Source: Treponema sp.
GTDB taxonomy: Bacteria; Spirochaetota; Spirochaetia; Treponematales; Treponemataceae
NCBI GenBank assembly: GCA_016296205.1
Contig: JAEDJS010000041.1
Coordinates: forward strand, 1-16,504
DNA length: 16,504 nt
Direction: 5' to 3'
The translations under genes and the position numbers were made by a program. Below are positions 8,132-14,515 of the stretch, in pieces (the stretch's first letter is position 1; every line of letters begins with the position of its first letter). Below the pieces are notes generated by a model that was not told the origin of the DNA, ran no database searches, and was given only the letters and a program-made list of their open reading frames with translations.

Positions 8132-10795
8132 CTATTTTGCTACAATGTTAACAAGCTTGTTTGGAACTACAACAATTTTTGCTGCAGTTTTACCTTCCAT
8201 AAATTTCTTTGCACCTTCTGTTTCAAGAGCAAGTTTTTCCAGGTCATTATTGCTTGTGCCCATTGGAGCTTCAAACTGGTCCCGCTTTTTGCCATTAATC
8301 ATAACTACGATTGTTGCGTTGTCTTCTTTGCAGAATTCTTCGCTGAATGTTGGCCATGGTTCGTAGGCAATAGTATTTTTGTTTCCAAGTTTTTCCCACA
8401 GTTCTTCTCCTAGGTGAGGAGCATAAACACTGAGCATTTTTACAAAGTCCGACCACATTGTTCTTGGAATTGCATCCAGCTTTGAACATTCGTTAATAAA
8501 AATCATCATCTGGCTGATTGCAGTGTTAAAGTTCAATGTGTCTGTATCATCTGTAACTTTCTTTACAGTTTTTGCATAAGTTTTACGGATTGCAGCAAGT
8601 GGTTTGGAGTCAAGTTTTCCTGTCATATCAATATCACAGAGAGGCTTTTCGCTGACTGTCCAGATTTTTTCCAGGAAGCGGTTAACTCCAATCAATCCCT
8701 GTGTATTCCATGGTTTAGAAACTGTAAGAGGACCCATAAACATTTCATACATACGAACGCTGTCTGCACCATAAGTTTTAATCATTTCGTCTGGGTTAAC
8801 AACGTTTTTAAGGCTTTTGCTCATTTTTGCAATAACCCGTTCAAGCTCTTCACCAGTTTCTTTATCTACAAATTTGTCCTGGCTTACTTCTGTTACCTGA
8901 TCAACTGGAACAAGTGACTTATTCTTTCTCTGGAATGCAAATGAAGTAATCATTCCCTGGTTAATAAGGCGCTGGAATGGTTCTTTTGTAGACACTACTC
9001 CGCAGTCATAAAGAACTTTGTGCCAGAATCGGCTGTAAAGAAGGTGAAGAACGGCGTGTTCAGCACCACCAACATATAAGTCAACTGGCATCCAGTAATT
9101 TTCTTTTTCTTTTGCACAGAAACATCCATCGTTTGAAGGATCAAGATAGCGCAGATAGTACCAGCAGCTTCCTGCCCACTGAGGCATTGTGTTTGTTTCC
9201 CGTTTACTGTCTGCACCGCACTGTGGACATTTGCAGTTAAGCCATTCTGAAATTCCTGCCAATGGACTTTCGCCTGTTCCTGTTGGCTGATAGCTTTTTA
9301 CATTTGGCAGTTTGAGTGGAAGTTCATTTTCTGGAACTGGAACTGTACCGCATTTTGGACAATGGATGAGAGGAATTGGTTCACCCCAGTAACGCTGGCG
9401 GCTGAATACCCAGTCTCTGAGTTTGTAATTGATTGCTTTTTTGCCGATTGATTTTTCTTCAAGCCAGTCAATCATACACTGAATTGTTTTACGGGTTTCC
9501 ATACCAGTAAACTGTTCTGAGTTGATTGTATATCCGTCTGCGTGAGTACAATGATCTGCAACGTTAAAAATATCCGGATTTTCGTTAACAAGTTTAGCAT
9601 AGCTTTCTGGATTTTTTGCAGCGGCTTTAAGAATTTCTACACCTTTTGCTTCATCTCCGCCACCAAGTTTTGCAATCTCTTCATTTGATGCAACTACTTT
9701 GATTATAGGCAGGTTGAATTTTTTAGCAAAATCCCAGTCACGTTCATCATGGGCAGGAACAGCCATAATTGCACCTGTTCCATAAGTTGTAAGAACGTAG
9801 TCAGAAATCCAGATTGGAATAAGACGGCCGTTAACTGGATCAATACCGTAGCTTCCTGTAAATACACCAGTTTTATTTTTTGCAAGATCTGTGCGCTCAA
9901 GATCACTTTTCTTAGCAGTTTCTTCAATGTATTTTTCTACAGCTTCTTTCTGTTCTGCAGTTGTAAGAGATGGAACCATTTTGTGTTCAGGAGCAAGAAC
10001 CATGTATGTAGCCCCGAACAATGTGTCTGCCCGAGTTGTATAAACTGTAATTGAATCTTCACTTGGTGTGCCGTCTGCTTTTGCAACCTTGAATTTTACT
10101 TCGCCGCCAGTGCTTTTACCAATCCAGTTTTTCTGCATAAGCTTAACACTTTCCGGCCAGTCCAAACCGTCAAGATCTTCAAGGAGACGTTCTGCGTAAT
10201 TTGTAATTTTAAGAATCCACTGACGGATTGTTTTATGGGTAACAGTTTCTCCACAGCGGTCACATTTGCCTTCTTTAACTTCTTCGTTGGCAAGACCGGT
10301 TTTACATGCAGGACACCAGTTGATAGGAGTTTCGCTTTCGTAAGCCAGTCCTTTTTTGTAAAGCTGGAGGAAAATCCACTGAGTCCATTTATAGTATTTA
10401 TCATCACAAGTGATTACACAGCGGTCCCAGTCGTAAGAAAAACCAAGAGCTTTAATCTGTTTTGTGAAGTTCTCAATATTAGCATAAGTTGTAAGGCTAG
10501 GGTGAGTTCCTGTTTTAATTGCATAGTTTTCTGCTGGCAAACCAAATGCATCATATCCCATTGGATGAAGAACGTTGTATCCTTTCATTCTAAGGTAGCG
10601 GCAGTAGATGTCTGTTGCAGTGTAGCCTTCCGGATGTCCAACGTGCAGACCTGCTCCACTTGGGTAAGGGAACATGTCAAGAACGTATCTGCGTTTGTCT
10701 TTAGGGATGCTTTCGTCTTCTACAGCTTTGAAAGTTTTGTTTTCATCCCAGTATTTTTGCCATTTGGGTTCAATAGTACTGAATGGATAAGCCAT
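8132..10795 (-). CDS. leuS: Leucyl-tRNA synthetase
   Basis: Class I aminoacyl-tRNA synthetase that charges tRNA-Leu; cytosolic and essential. The 887-residue length is normal. The HIGH-equivalent HVGH is at residues 51-54 (FPYPSGAGLHVGHPEGY) and KMSKS at 657-661. A CP1 editing domain lies between them, including GTGAIMAVPAHDERDWDF. Cys pairs CPAC/CDRC (about 160-190) and CPKC/CPQC (about 460-510) may form zinc-binding knuckles. The start ATG is preceded by AGAGG in the minus-strand leader. It is transcribed convergently with the VanY gene and shares with it the palindromic terminator at 8033-8116. Long reading frames on the plus strand across this gene are mirror shadows. Confidence 0.98.
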   Translation of the reverse strand: MAYPFSTIEPKWQKYWDENKTFKAVEDESIPKDKRRYVLDMFPYPSGAGLHVGHPEGYTATDIYCRYLRMKGYNVLHPMGYDAFGLPAENYAIKTGTHPSLTTYANIENFTKQIKALGFSYDWDRCVITCDDKYYKWTQWIFLQLYKKGLAYESETPINWCPACKTGLANEEVKEGKCDRCGETVTHKTIRQWILKITNYAERLLEDLDGLDWPESVKLMQKNWIGKSTGGEVKFKVAKADGTPSEDSITVYTTRADTLFGATYMVLAPEHKMVPSLTTAEQKEAVEKYIEETAKKSDLERTDLAKNKTGVFTGSYGIDPVNGRLIPIWISDYVLTTYGTGAIMAVPAHDERDWDFAKKFNLPIIKVVASNEEIAKLGGGDEAKGVEILKAAAKNPESYAKLVNENPDIFNVADHCTHADGYTINSEQFTGMETRKTIQCMIDWLEEKSIGKKAINYKLRDWVFSRQRYWGEPIPLIHCPKCGTVPVPENELPLKLPNVKSYQPTGTGESPLAGISEWLNCKCPQCGADSKRETNTMPQWAGSCWYYLRYLDPSNDGCFCAKEKENYWMPVDLYVGGAEHAVLHLLYSRFWHKVLYDCGVVSTKEPFQRLINQGMITSFAFQRKNKSLVPVDQVTEVSQDKFVDKETGEELERVIAKMSKSLKNVVNPDEMIKTYGADSVRMYEMFMGPLTVSKPWNTQGLIGVNRFLEKIWTVSEKPLCDIDMTGKLDSKPLAAIRKTYAKTVKKVTDDTDTLNFNTAISQMMIFINECSKLDAIPRTMWSDFVKMLSVYAPHLGEELWEKLGNKNTIAYEPWPTFSEEFCKEDNATIVVMINGKKRDQFEAPMGTSNNDLEKLALETEGAKKFMEGKTAAKIVVVPNKLVNIVAK

Positions 10796-10832
10796 TTTTT
10801 GCCTCTTCTGAATAATAAATATTATGGAAAGA

Positions 10833-10860
10833 ATTATAGTGATTTTTTGATTTTTTTCAA
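10833..10860 (-). promoter_or_regulatory. leuS promoter
   Basis: Read on the minus strand, TTGAAA (10860-10855) and consensus TATAAT (10838-10833) are separated by 16 bases. Transcription would start near 10826, leaving a leader of about 30 bases before the leuS ATG. No T-box elements are visible in so short a leader. Confidence 0.75.
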
Positions 10861-10873
10861 GAGATGGAAATTG

Positions 10874-10915
10874 AATGCATTACTAAGGTCTTGACTAAAA
10901 CATTAAAAATGCATT
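10874..10915. promoter_or_regulatory. Paired AATGCATT palindromes around the 10954 promoter
   Basis: The 8-bp palindrome AATGCATT occurs at 10874-10881 and 10908-10915, 34 bases apart, each followed by A. The first lies upstream of the -35 and the second overlaps the -10. This spacing suits a dimeric regulator bound at two sites. No regulator is identified. Confidence 0.45.
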
Positions 10916-10919
10916 AATT
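10891..10919 (+). promoter_or_regulatory. Promoter for the secreted protein gene
   Basis: TTGACT (10891-10896) and TTAATT (10914-10919) are separated by 17 bases and lie 35 bases before the start codon. The gene has a strong AAGGAG Shine-Dalgarno sequence. Confidence 0.65.
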
Positions 10920-10953
10920 TTTTTTGTGTTCATAATAATATAAGGAGAAAATT

Positions 10954-12273
10954 ATGAGAAAGTTTACAAAATTATTTGCAATTGCTGTAATTTCTTTTGC
11001 AGCTTTTGCCGCAAGTGCACAGTCTTCTAAAAGAAGTGGCGCTACAATGGGTTTGTTTTCTACAGAAGTAGATTGCTTTATGGATCTTATTGACTGGTCA
11101 ACAGTTAAACCAGAAAATGTTTTTGCTTACATTGGTTATTCAGACTCAATGGCTGAAGTTGGTTTTGCAAAACAGTTTAAGCCTTTCTTCCTTGGATTGT
11201 ATACTAAGGGTGCTATTAACTCATTTGATTTGTCTTCAACAACAATCACAAATTCTGGAGATAAGACAGTAGTAAATGCAAATCAATGGGACAAAACACA
11301 GGGGGAATTCAATTTTGATTCATTGCTGGGTTTTGATAATATGGCTTTCAGTCTTGGTTTATCTTACAATCCAAATGGCTCAACAAATGATACATCAAGC
11401 AAGCCATCAACAGGAGACAAAACATCTACGAATGATGACGATTTCTATTTAGCAATTAAGGGATCTTGGGGTATGTCAATGGACAAAATGTCTGTTTATG
11501 CCGGTGGATCTTATATTGTTGACGCTGATAAAACTGTTACAAAAAATGGAGATGATTCTTATGTAACAGACAATAGTTTTAATGAAATTATTGTTTACGG
11601 TGGGGTGATTTTACCACTTAAAGGAAACAAAACTTTTGAACAGACATTCGATGTTTCTGGTCATTCCAGCGTAACATTCTATCCAAAATATTCTGAAATT
11701 ACTGTAACTGGCGGAAAAAAAACACCTGTTGAAAATGATTCAAAATTTGATATGGAAATTGGTGCAATTCCTCGTTATACAGCAACATTTACACCAAACG
11801 AAAAACTTTCTGTAAAAGCAAGAGGTGGAGCATATGTTGAGGCTTCATTTGGAAAATCTGCTGTTTCAGCAGCAAATACAGAAAACAATTCAACTGTATT
11901 CAATGTAATTCCATATGCAGCAGCTGCAATTTCTTATGCAGTAAAACCTGAATTCCTTTTGAATGCCGGTGTATCTTTTTCTCTTCCTTATGCTGAGCTT
12001 TCTTTCACAAACGTTAAGAACACAGTAGCAGAATCAAAAACTTCTGGAGTAGAATTTGCTTATAACAAGGGTTCTTTTGCAACATCATGGTCTTCTGGTT
12101 TTACATACACAATTGCAAAAAACATCACAATTGATTTCACATACGATGTTCTTGGTGACCTGTTGAATTCAAACTTTGGGTCAAAGAACTTGTCTAACAC
12201 AGACAGCATTCTTACTACAATCAACAAGGTTCTTGTTCACAGCTTCTCATTTGGGGTAAGTGCAAAACTTTAA
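10954..12273 (+). CDS. Secreted, probable outer-membrane beta-barrel protein of unknown function
   Basis: I do not recognise the family. The first 22 residues form a clear Sec signal peptide (MRKFTKLFAIAVISFAAFAASA) with a likely cleavage after A20-S21-A22. There is no lipobox Cys. The mature part is built of alternating polar/hydrophobic stretches rich in aromatic residues (for example FYLAIKGSWGMSMDKMSVYAGGSYIV and FSFGVSAKL at the end). A Ser/Thr/Asn/Asp/Lys-rich linker lies around residues 144-170. This composition and the hydrophobic C-terminal residue suggest a transmembrane beta-barrel such as those in treponemal outer membranes, but that is inference. A strong promoter, AAGGAG and a sharp terminator mark it as a single-gene, probably well-expressed unit. 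Confidence 0.8.
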   Translation: MRKFTKLFAIAVISFAAFAASAQSSKRSGATMGLFSTEVDCFMDLIDWSTVKPENVFAYIGYSDSMAEVGFAKQFKPFFLGLYTKGAINSFDLSSTTITNSGDKTVVNANQWDKTQGEFNFDSLLGFDNMAFSLGLSYNPNGSTNDTSSKPSTGDKTSTNDDDFYLAIKGSWGMSMDKMSVYAGGSYIVDADKTVTKNGDDSYVTDNSFNEIIVYGGVILPLKGNKTFEQTFDVSGHSSVTFYPKYSEITVTGGKKTPVENDSKFDMEIGAIPRYTATFTPNEKLSVKARGGAYVEASFGKSAVSAANTENNSTVFNVIPYAAAAISYAVKPEFLLNAGVSFSLPYAELSFTNVKNTVAESKTSGVEFAYNKGSFATSWSSGFTYTIAKNITIDFTYDVLGDLLNSNFGSKNLSNTDSILTTINKVLVHSFSFGVSAKL

Positions 12274-12307
12274 TTTGTTGAATAATAAAATTATTTAGTT
12301 TATTATT

Positions 12308-12339
12308 AAACCTCTGGGGTTTTTCTCCGGAGGTTTTTT
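12308..12339 (+). terminator. Rho-independent terminator after the secreted protein gene
   Basis: AAACCTCTGGGG (12308-12319) pairs with the segment 12325-12336 through 12 pairs including two G-U, around a TTTTT loop. The 3' arm runs into six T (12334-12339). Confidence 0.9.
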
Positions 12340-12381
12340 AATTTTAAATTGATTATAAAGTTCAACTTGGAAAGGAATAAA

Positions 12382-12996
12382 ATGGATTTTTTTAACATCA
12401 TGTTTTTTATAAACAGCATCGCCTTTGGAGTTGGTCTTGCAATGGATGCTTTTAGTGTAAGTATTGCCAACGCTATTGCAGAACCACAGATGAAAAAAAG
12501 CAAAATGTGTGGTGTTGCAGGAATTTACGCATTTTTCCAGTTTGCCATGCCTATGACTGGATGGCTTTGCGTTCATACAATTGCAGAAAAATTTACGGCC
12601 TTCCAGAAATTTATTCCATGGATTGCACTTATTCTTTTGCTGTATATTGGTATCAAGATGATTATTGAATGCATTTTGGAAAATAAAAAAGCAGACAGTC
12701 AAATTGAATCAGACCCGGCTGCAAAATCAATTACGCTTGGTATTTTAATTATCCAGGGAATCGCCACAAGTATTGACGCTCTTTCTGTTGGTTTTACAAT
12801 TGCAGATTACAACTGGCTTGCAGCATTAATTGCTTCTTTGATAATTGCCGTTGTTACTTTTGCAATCTGTATGATAGGTCTTCTTCTTGGTAAAAAAGCC
12901 AGTGATAAACTTGGAAGCGGTGCAGAAATTGTTGGCGGCGTAATTTTGATTCTGATTGGTATTGAAATCTTTGTAAAAGGTGTTTTCTTTAGTTGA
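12382..12996 (+). CDS. mntP: Manganese efflux pump MntP
   Basis: Integral inner-membrane exporter predicted to lower cytosolic Mn2+. It is a member of the MntP family (formerly DUF204/YebN). The protein has six hydrophobic helices in two homologous halves. Each half carries a conserved Asp in the first helix: D22 in GLAMDAFSVS and D132 in ATSIDALSVG. At 204 residues it is close to the usual length. The ATG at 12382 is chosen over an upstream in-frame TTG at 12349 because GGAAAGGA precedes it correctly and homologues begin near the first helix. I see no yybP-ykoY-type manganese riboswitch in the short leader, and no own promoter is obvious; some readthrough from the preceding gene is possible. 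Confidence 0.93.
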   Translation: MDFFNIMFFINSIAFGVGLAMDAFSVSIANAIAEPQMKKSKMCGVAGIYAFFQFAMPMTGWLCVHTIAEKFTAFQKFIPWIALILLLYIGIKMIIECILENKKADSQIESDPAAKSITLGILIIQGIATSIDALSVGFTIADYNWLAALIASLIIAVVTFAICMIGLLLGKKASDKLGSGAEIVGGVILILIGIEIFVKGVFFS

Positions 12997-13035
12997 TTTT
13001 TTTTTAGAAAAATTGATTCTTTTGCAATTTATCTA

Positions 13036-13064
13036 TTGACAATTTTTTTATAATTCTATATATT
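13036..13064 (+). promoter_or_regulatory. Promoter of the tRNA-Gln/tRNA-Glu pair
   Basis: Consensus TTGACA (13036-13041), a 17-base spacer and TATATT (13059-13064). The start site would fall about 10 bases before tRNA-Gln. It is the best sigma-70-type promoter in the window. Confidence 0.85.
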
Positions 13065-13079
13065 AATCATACATTGCAT

Positions 13080-13150
13080 TCCCCGATTGTGTAATGGTAG
13101 CACTTCAGATTCTGGTTCTGATTGTGGGGGTTCGAATCCTCCTTGGGGAA
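13080..13150 (+). tRNA. tRNA-Gln (anticodon CTG)
   Basis: 71 bases folding as a cloverleaf. The acceptor TCCCCGA pairs with TTGGGGA and has the U1-A72 pair characteristic of tRNA-Gln. The D-arm is GTG/CAC, the anticodon stem TCAGA/TCTGA with loop TTCTGGT (anticodon CTG), and the T-arm GGGGG/CCTCC with loop TTCGAAT. CCA is not encoded. A CTTGGGG/CCCCAAG inverted repeat (13142-13148 and 13163-13169) links the acceptor 3' strand to the spacer. Confidence 0.95.
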
Positions 13151-13196
13151 TCTTTTTTTTTGCCCCAAGAAATTTTCTAAAAAAACAAACCAATCT

Positions 13197-13269
13197 GGTC
13201 CCTTCGTCTATCGGTTGAGGACGAGAGATTCTCAATCTCTAAAGACGGGTTCGACTCCCGTAGGGACCG
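13197..13269 (+). tRNA. tRNA-Glu (anticodon CTC)
   Basis: 73 bases with a complete cloverleaf. Acceptor GGTCCCT pairs with AGGGACC, the discriminator is G, the anticodon stem is AGAGA/TCTCT with loop TTCTCAA (anticodon CTC), and the T-stem is ACGGG/CCCGT with loop TTCGACT. CCA is not encoded. It is 46 bases after tRNA-Gln and shares its promoter. Its 3' end is repeated three more times downstream, marking it as the likely origin or integration target of the array at 13254-14143. Confidence 0.96.
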
Positions 13270-13482
13270 TAGTGAGAAAGTATCTGCAAAAGCAGGTACT
13301 TTTTTTTGCAAAAAAAATGATAAGCATGCAGAAAAATTCCCTACGGGAGTCGAACCACGGAGAGAGCGCCAAAAATCGGGAGCAGGGCCAGGGATTTTTG
13401 GAAAAATGCACAGGAGGTGCCCGACAGCGAAGGTCGGCGGGGTGGAAGCGGAGGACAGGAAGTCCGGAGAAGAAACCCTTAT
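13254..13482. repeat. Array unit 1 (type A), overlapping tRNA-Glu
   Basis: Contains the real tRNA 3' end and its terminator. The inverted T-arm copy CCCTACGGGAGTCGAACC is at 13339-13356. Internal stems are CCAAAAATC/GATTTTTGG (13369-13377/13393-13401), GCAC/GTGC (13408-13411/13417-13420), CCGAC/GTCGG (13421-13425/13433-13437) and GGAC/GTCC (13453-13456/13462-13465). The inverted copy can pair with the unit 2 opening ACTCCCGTAGGG (13483-13494), closing a multi-branched fold. Confidence 0.85.
13277..13307 (+). terminator. Terminator of the tRNA pair
   Basis: AAAGTATCTGC (13277-13287) pairs with GCAGGTACTTT (13292-13302) around AAAA with one G-U pair, and the arm continues into eight T. The T-run is half of a perfect 18-base palindrome TTTTTTTTGCAAAAAAAA (13300-13317). 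The same terminator is copied in repeat units 3 and 4. Confidence 0.9.
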
Positions 13483-13817
13483 ACTCCCGTAGGGACCGTA
13501 GTGAGAAAGGGCTGTCCAATAAATTAGTAGCATAGCGTCATCCTGAACTCGTTTCAGGATCTCACACTAAATCTAGTGGGATTCTGAATCAGGTTCAGAA
13601 TGACAGAGGCTTAATTCTTTTGGGACAGCCCCTTTTTTTTTGCAAAAAAAATGATAAGTATGCAGATGAAGTCCCTGGGGGAGTCGAACCACGGAGAGAG
13701 CGCCAAAAATCGGGAGCAGGTGCGAGGGATTTTTGGAAAAATGCACAGGAGGTGCCCGACAGCGAACGTAGGCGGGGTGGAAGCGGAGGAAAGGAAGTCC
13801 GGAGAAGAAACCCTTAT
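13483..13817. repeat. Array unit 2 (type B), terminator replaced by REP-like element
   Basis: Opens with the tRNA 3' end through GTGAGAAAG and then carries the REP-like element (13506-13641) in place of the tRNA terminator stem. It resumes at the shared TTTTTGCAAAAA. The inverted T-arm is diverged (CCCTGGGGGAGTCGAACC, 13673-13690), and two of the small inner stems are broken by substitutions. Confidence 0.85.
13506..13641. repeat. REP-like palindromic element, copy 2
   Basis: The outer stem GGGCTGTCC (13509-13517)/GGACAGCCC (13623-13631) is followed by nine T. The right part is nearly identical to copy 1 (8033-8116), including GAATGACAGAGGCTTAATTC. Copy 2 has an extra middle section with three hairpins (TCCTGA/TCAGGA, CACTA/TAGTG and ATTCTGAA/TTCAGAAT). 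GTCAT and ATGAC close around these, giving a branched fold. Confidence 0.85.
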
Positions 13818-14047
13818 ACTCCCGTAGGGACCGTAGTGAGAAAGTATCTGCAAAAGCAGGTACTTTTTTTTTGCAAAAAAATGATAAGCATGCAGAAAAA
13901 ATCCCTACGGGAGTCGAACCACGGAGAGAGCGCCAAAAATCGGGAGCAGGTGCGAGGGATTTTTGGAAAAGGGCACAGGAGGTGCCCGACAGCGAAGGTC
14001 GGCGGGGTGGAAGCGGAGGACAGGAAGTCCGGAGAAGAAACCCTTAT
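13818..14047. repeat. Array unit 3 (type A)
   Basis: Nearly identical to unit 1, with the same perfect inverted T-arm copy (13903-13920) and all inner stems. A TGCAC to GGGCAC change lengthens one stem to GGGCAC/GTGCCC. It carries its own copy of the tRNA terminator (AAAGTATCTGC/GCAGGTACTTT from 13841, T-run 13864-13872). Confidence 0.85.
13841..13872 (+). terminator. Duplicate tRNA terminator in unit 3
   Basis: AAAGTATCTGC, loop AAAA, GCAGGTACTTT, then a nine-T run. The stem is identical to the tRNA-Glu terminator. No complete tRNA precedes it, so it probably guards nothing or stops readthrough. Confidence 0.8.
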
Positions 14048-14143
14048 ACTCCCGTAGGGACCGTGGTGAGAAAGTATCTGCAAAAGCAGGTACTTTTTTT
14101 TTGCAAAAATAATAATTAGTATGCAGATGAAGTCCCTGGGGGA
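14048..14143. repeat. Array unit 4 (type B), truncated
   Basis: Opens with the tRNA 3' end (one change, GTGGTGAG) and the terminator. It ends within the inverted T-arm copy after CCCTGGGGGA, where sequence unrelated to the array begins. This end is the apparent junction with the restriction-modification region. Confidence 0.8.
14071..14102 (+). terminator. Duplicate tRNA terminator in unit 4
   Basis: Same hairpin as at 13277, with T-run 14094-14102. It insulates the downstream regulator gene from transcription arriving from the tRNA side. Confidence 0.8.
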
Positions 14144-14173
14144 ACATTTTTCTCGTTTTGCTCCCGATTTCGT

Positions 14174-14201
14174 GAGATTTTATTGAAAATTTAAGAGATT
14201 T
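14174..14201 (+). promoter_or_regulatory. Direct-repeat candidate operator for the Xre regulator
   Basis: GAGATTT occurs at 14174-14180 and 14195-14201, 21 bases apart (two helical turns). The copies bracket the -35 box. This suits autoregulation by the small regulator encoded immediately downstream, but binding is inferred. Confidence 0.45.
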
Positions 14202-14211
14202 ATGATATTAT
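14183..14211 (+). promoter_or_regulatory. Promoter giving a probable leaderless regulator mRNA
   Basis: TTGAAA (14183-14188), a 17-base spacer and TATTAT (14206-14211). The expected start at about 14217-14219 coincides with the start codon. Confidence 0.65.
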
Positions 14212-14218
14212 AGTTGTG

Positions 14219-14425
14219 ATGAGTGCAAGTTACAAAAAACTTTGGAAGATCCTGATAGACCGTGACATGAACAAGAGTGACCTTATAAGGCAAGCAAAAA
14301 TTACAAGCAACATTGTTGCTAAAATGGGAAAAGGCGAAGATGTTTCAATGGAGAGTCTTCGAAAAATATGCATCGCTCTAGGCTGTGAAATTGGGGATAT
14401 CATGGAACTTAATACTGAAGATTAA
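14219..14425 (+). CDS. Small Xre/Cro-type HTH regulator, possible R-M controller
   Basis: A 68-residue single-domain helix-turn-helix protein. The helices are readable as KLWKILIDRDMNKSDLIRQA, then ITSNIVAKMGKGEDVSMESLRKIC, then LGCEIGDIME, a common Xre subfamily arrangement. Size and position next to methyltransferases resemble controller (C) proteins that time restriction-modification expression; that role is inferred. No Shine-Dalgarno sequence precedes it. The promoter -10 ends at 14211, so translation probably starts on a leaderless mRNA at ATG 14219, with GTG 14216 as the alternative. Two GAGATTT direct repeats upstream and two dyads downstream are candidate binding sites. Confidence 0.85.
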   Translation: MSASYKKLWKILIDRDMNKSDLIRQAKITSNIVAKMGKGEDVSMESLRKICIALGCEIGDIMELNTED

Positions 14426-14438
14426 AAAAATAATCAAA

Positions 14439-14481
14439 GTGTCATTATTTGACACCTTGTGTATGTTAAAATGGTAACATA
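14439..14481. promoter_or_regulatory. Two adjacent dyads before the methyltransferase genes
   Basis: GTGTCA-N5-TGACAC (14439-14455) and TATGTTA-N6-TAACATA (14462-14481) are both perfect dyads. They are placed between the regulator gene and the first methyltransferase. TTGACA (14449-14454) and TTGTGT (14457-14462) are possible -35 boxes, with TAATTT (14480-14485) or CATAAT as the -10. Repressor or activator binding here would control the methyltransferases. The first dyad could also act as a weak hairpin. Confidence 0.5.
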
Positions 14482-14515
14482 ATTTTTATTGTACAGTGAG
14501 GATGACTTTTAGGAT

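Larger units (their letters stand above)
13254..14143. repeat. Tandem array of tRNA-Glu 3'-end repeats with structured inserts
   Basis: Three full units and one truncated unit start at 13254, 13483, 13818 and 14048. Unit period is 229-230 bases, or 335 where a REP-like element is inserted. Each opens with ACTCCCGTAGGGACCG, the tRNA-Glu 3' end. Each continues into a terminator hairpin, the T/A palindrome, and an inverted T-arm copy (18 of 18 bases identical in units 1 and 3). A GC-rich block of hairpins follows. No believable gene lies in this stretch: reading frames across it repeat with the DNA and read through tRNA sequence. Confidence 0.93.

Noticed and set aside
10235..10894. 219-codon frame on the plus strand opposite the leuS start
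   Set aside because: It mirrors the leuS codons, has no ribosome site or family resemblance, and crosses the leuS promoter.
12340..12381. Manganese riboswitch (yybP-ykoY) ahead of mntP
   Set aside because: The leader after the terminator is only about 40 bases and shows none of the paired structure required.
12295..12702. Minus-strand frame of 135 codons opposite mntP
   Set aside because: It covers the terminator and mntP in antisense, with Cys/His/Asn-rich shadow composition.
13339..13356. A second, minus-strand tRNA gene
   Set aside because: Only the loop and 3' half match tRNA-Glu. The 5' side cannot form a T-stem, and no acceptor 5' strand or anticodon arm is present.
13254..14143. CRISPR array
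   Set aside because: Repeats are about 230 bp, with tRNA-derived ends and no short unique spacers, and no cas genes are nearby.
13122..14147. Several overlapping reading frames of 80-145 codons on both strands across the tRNA-Glu array
   Set aside because: They repeat with the DNA units, run through tRNA and terminator sequence, have biased repetitive composition and no ribosome sites. They are by-products of the repeats.
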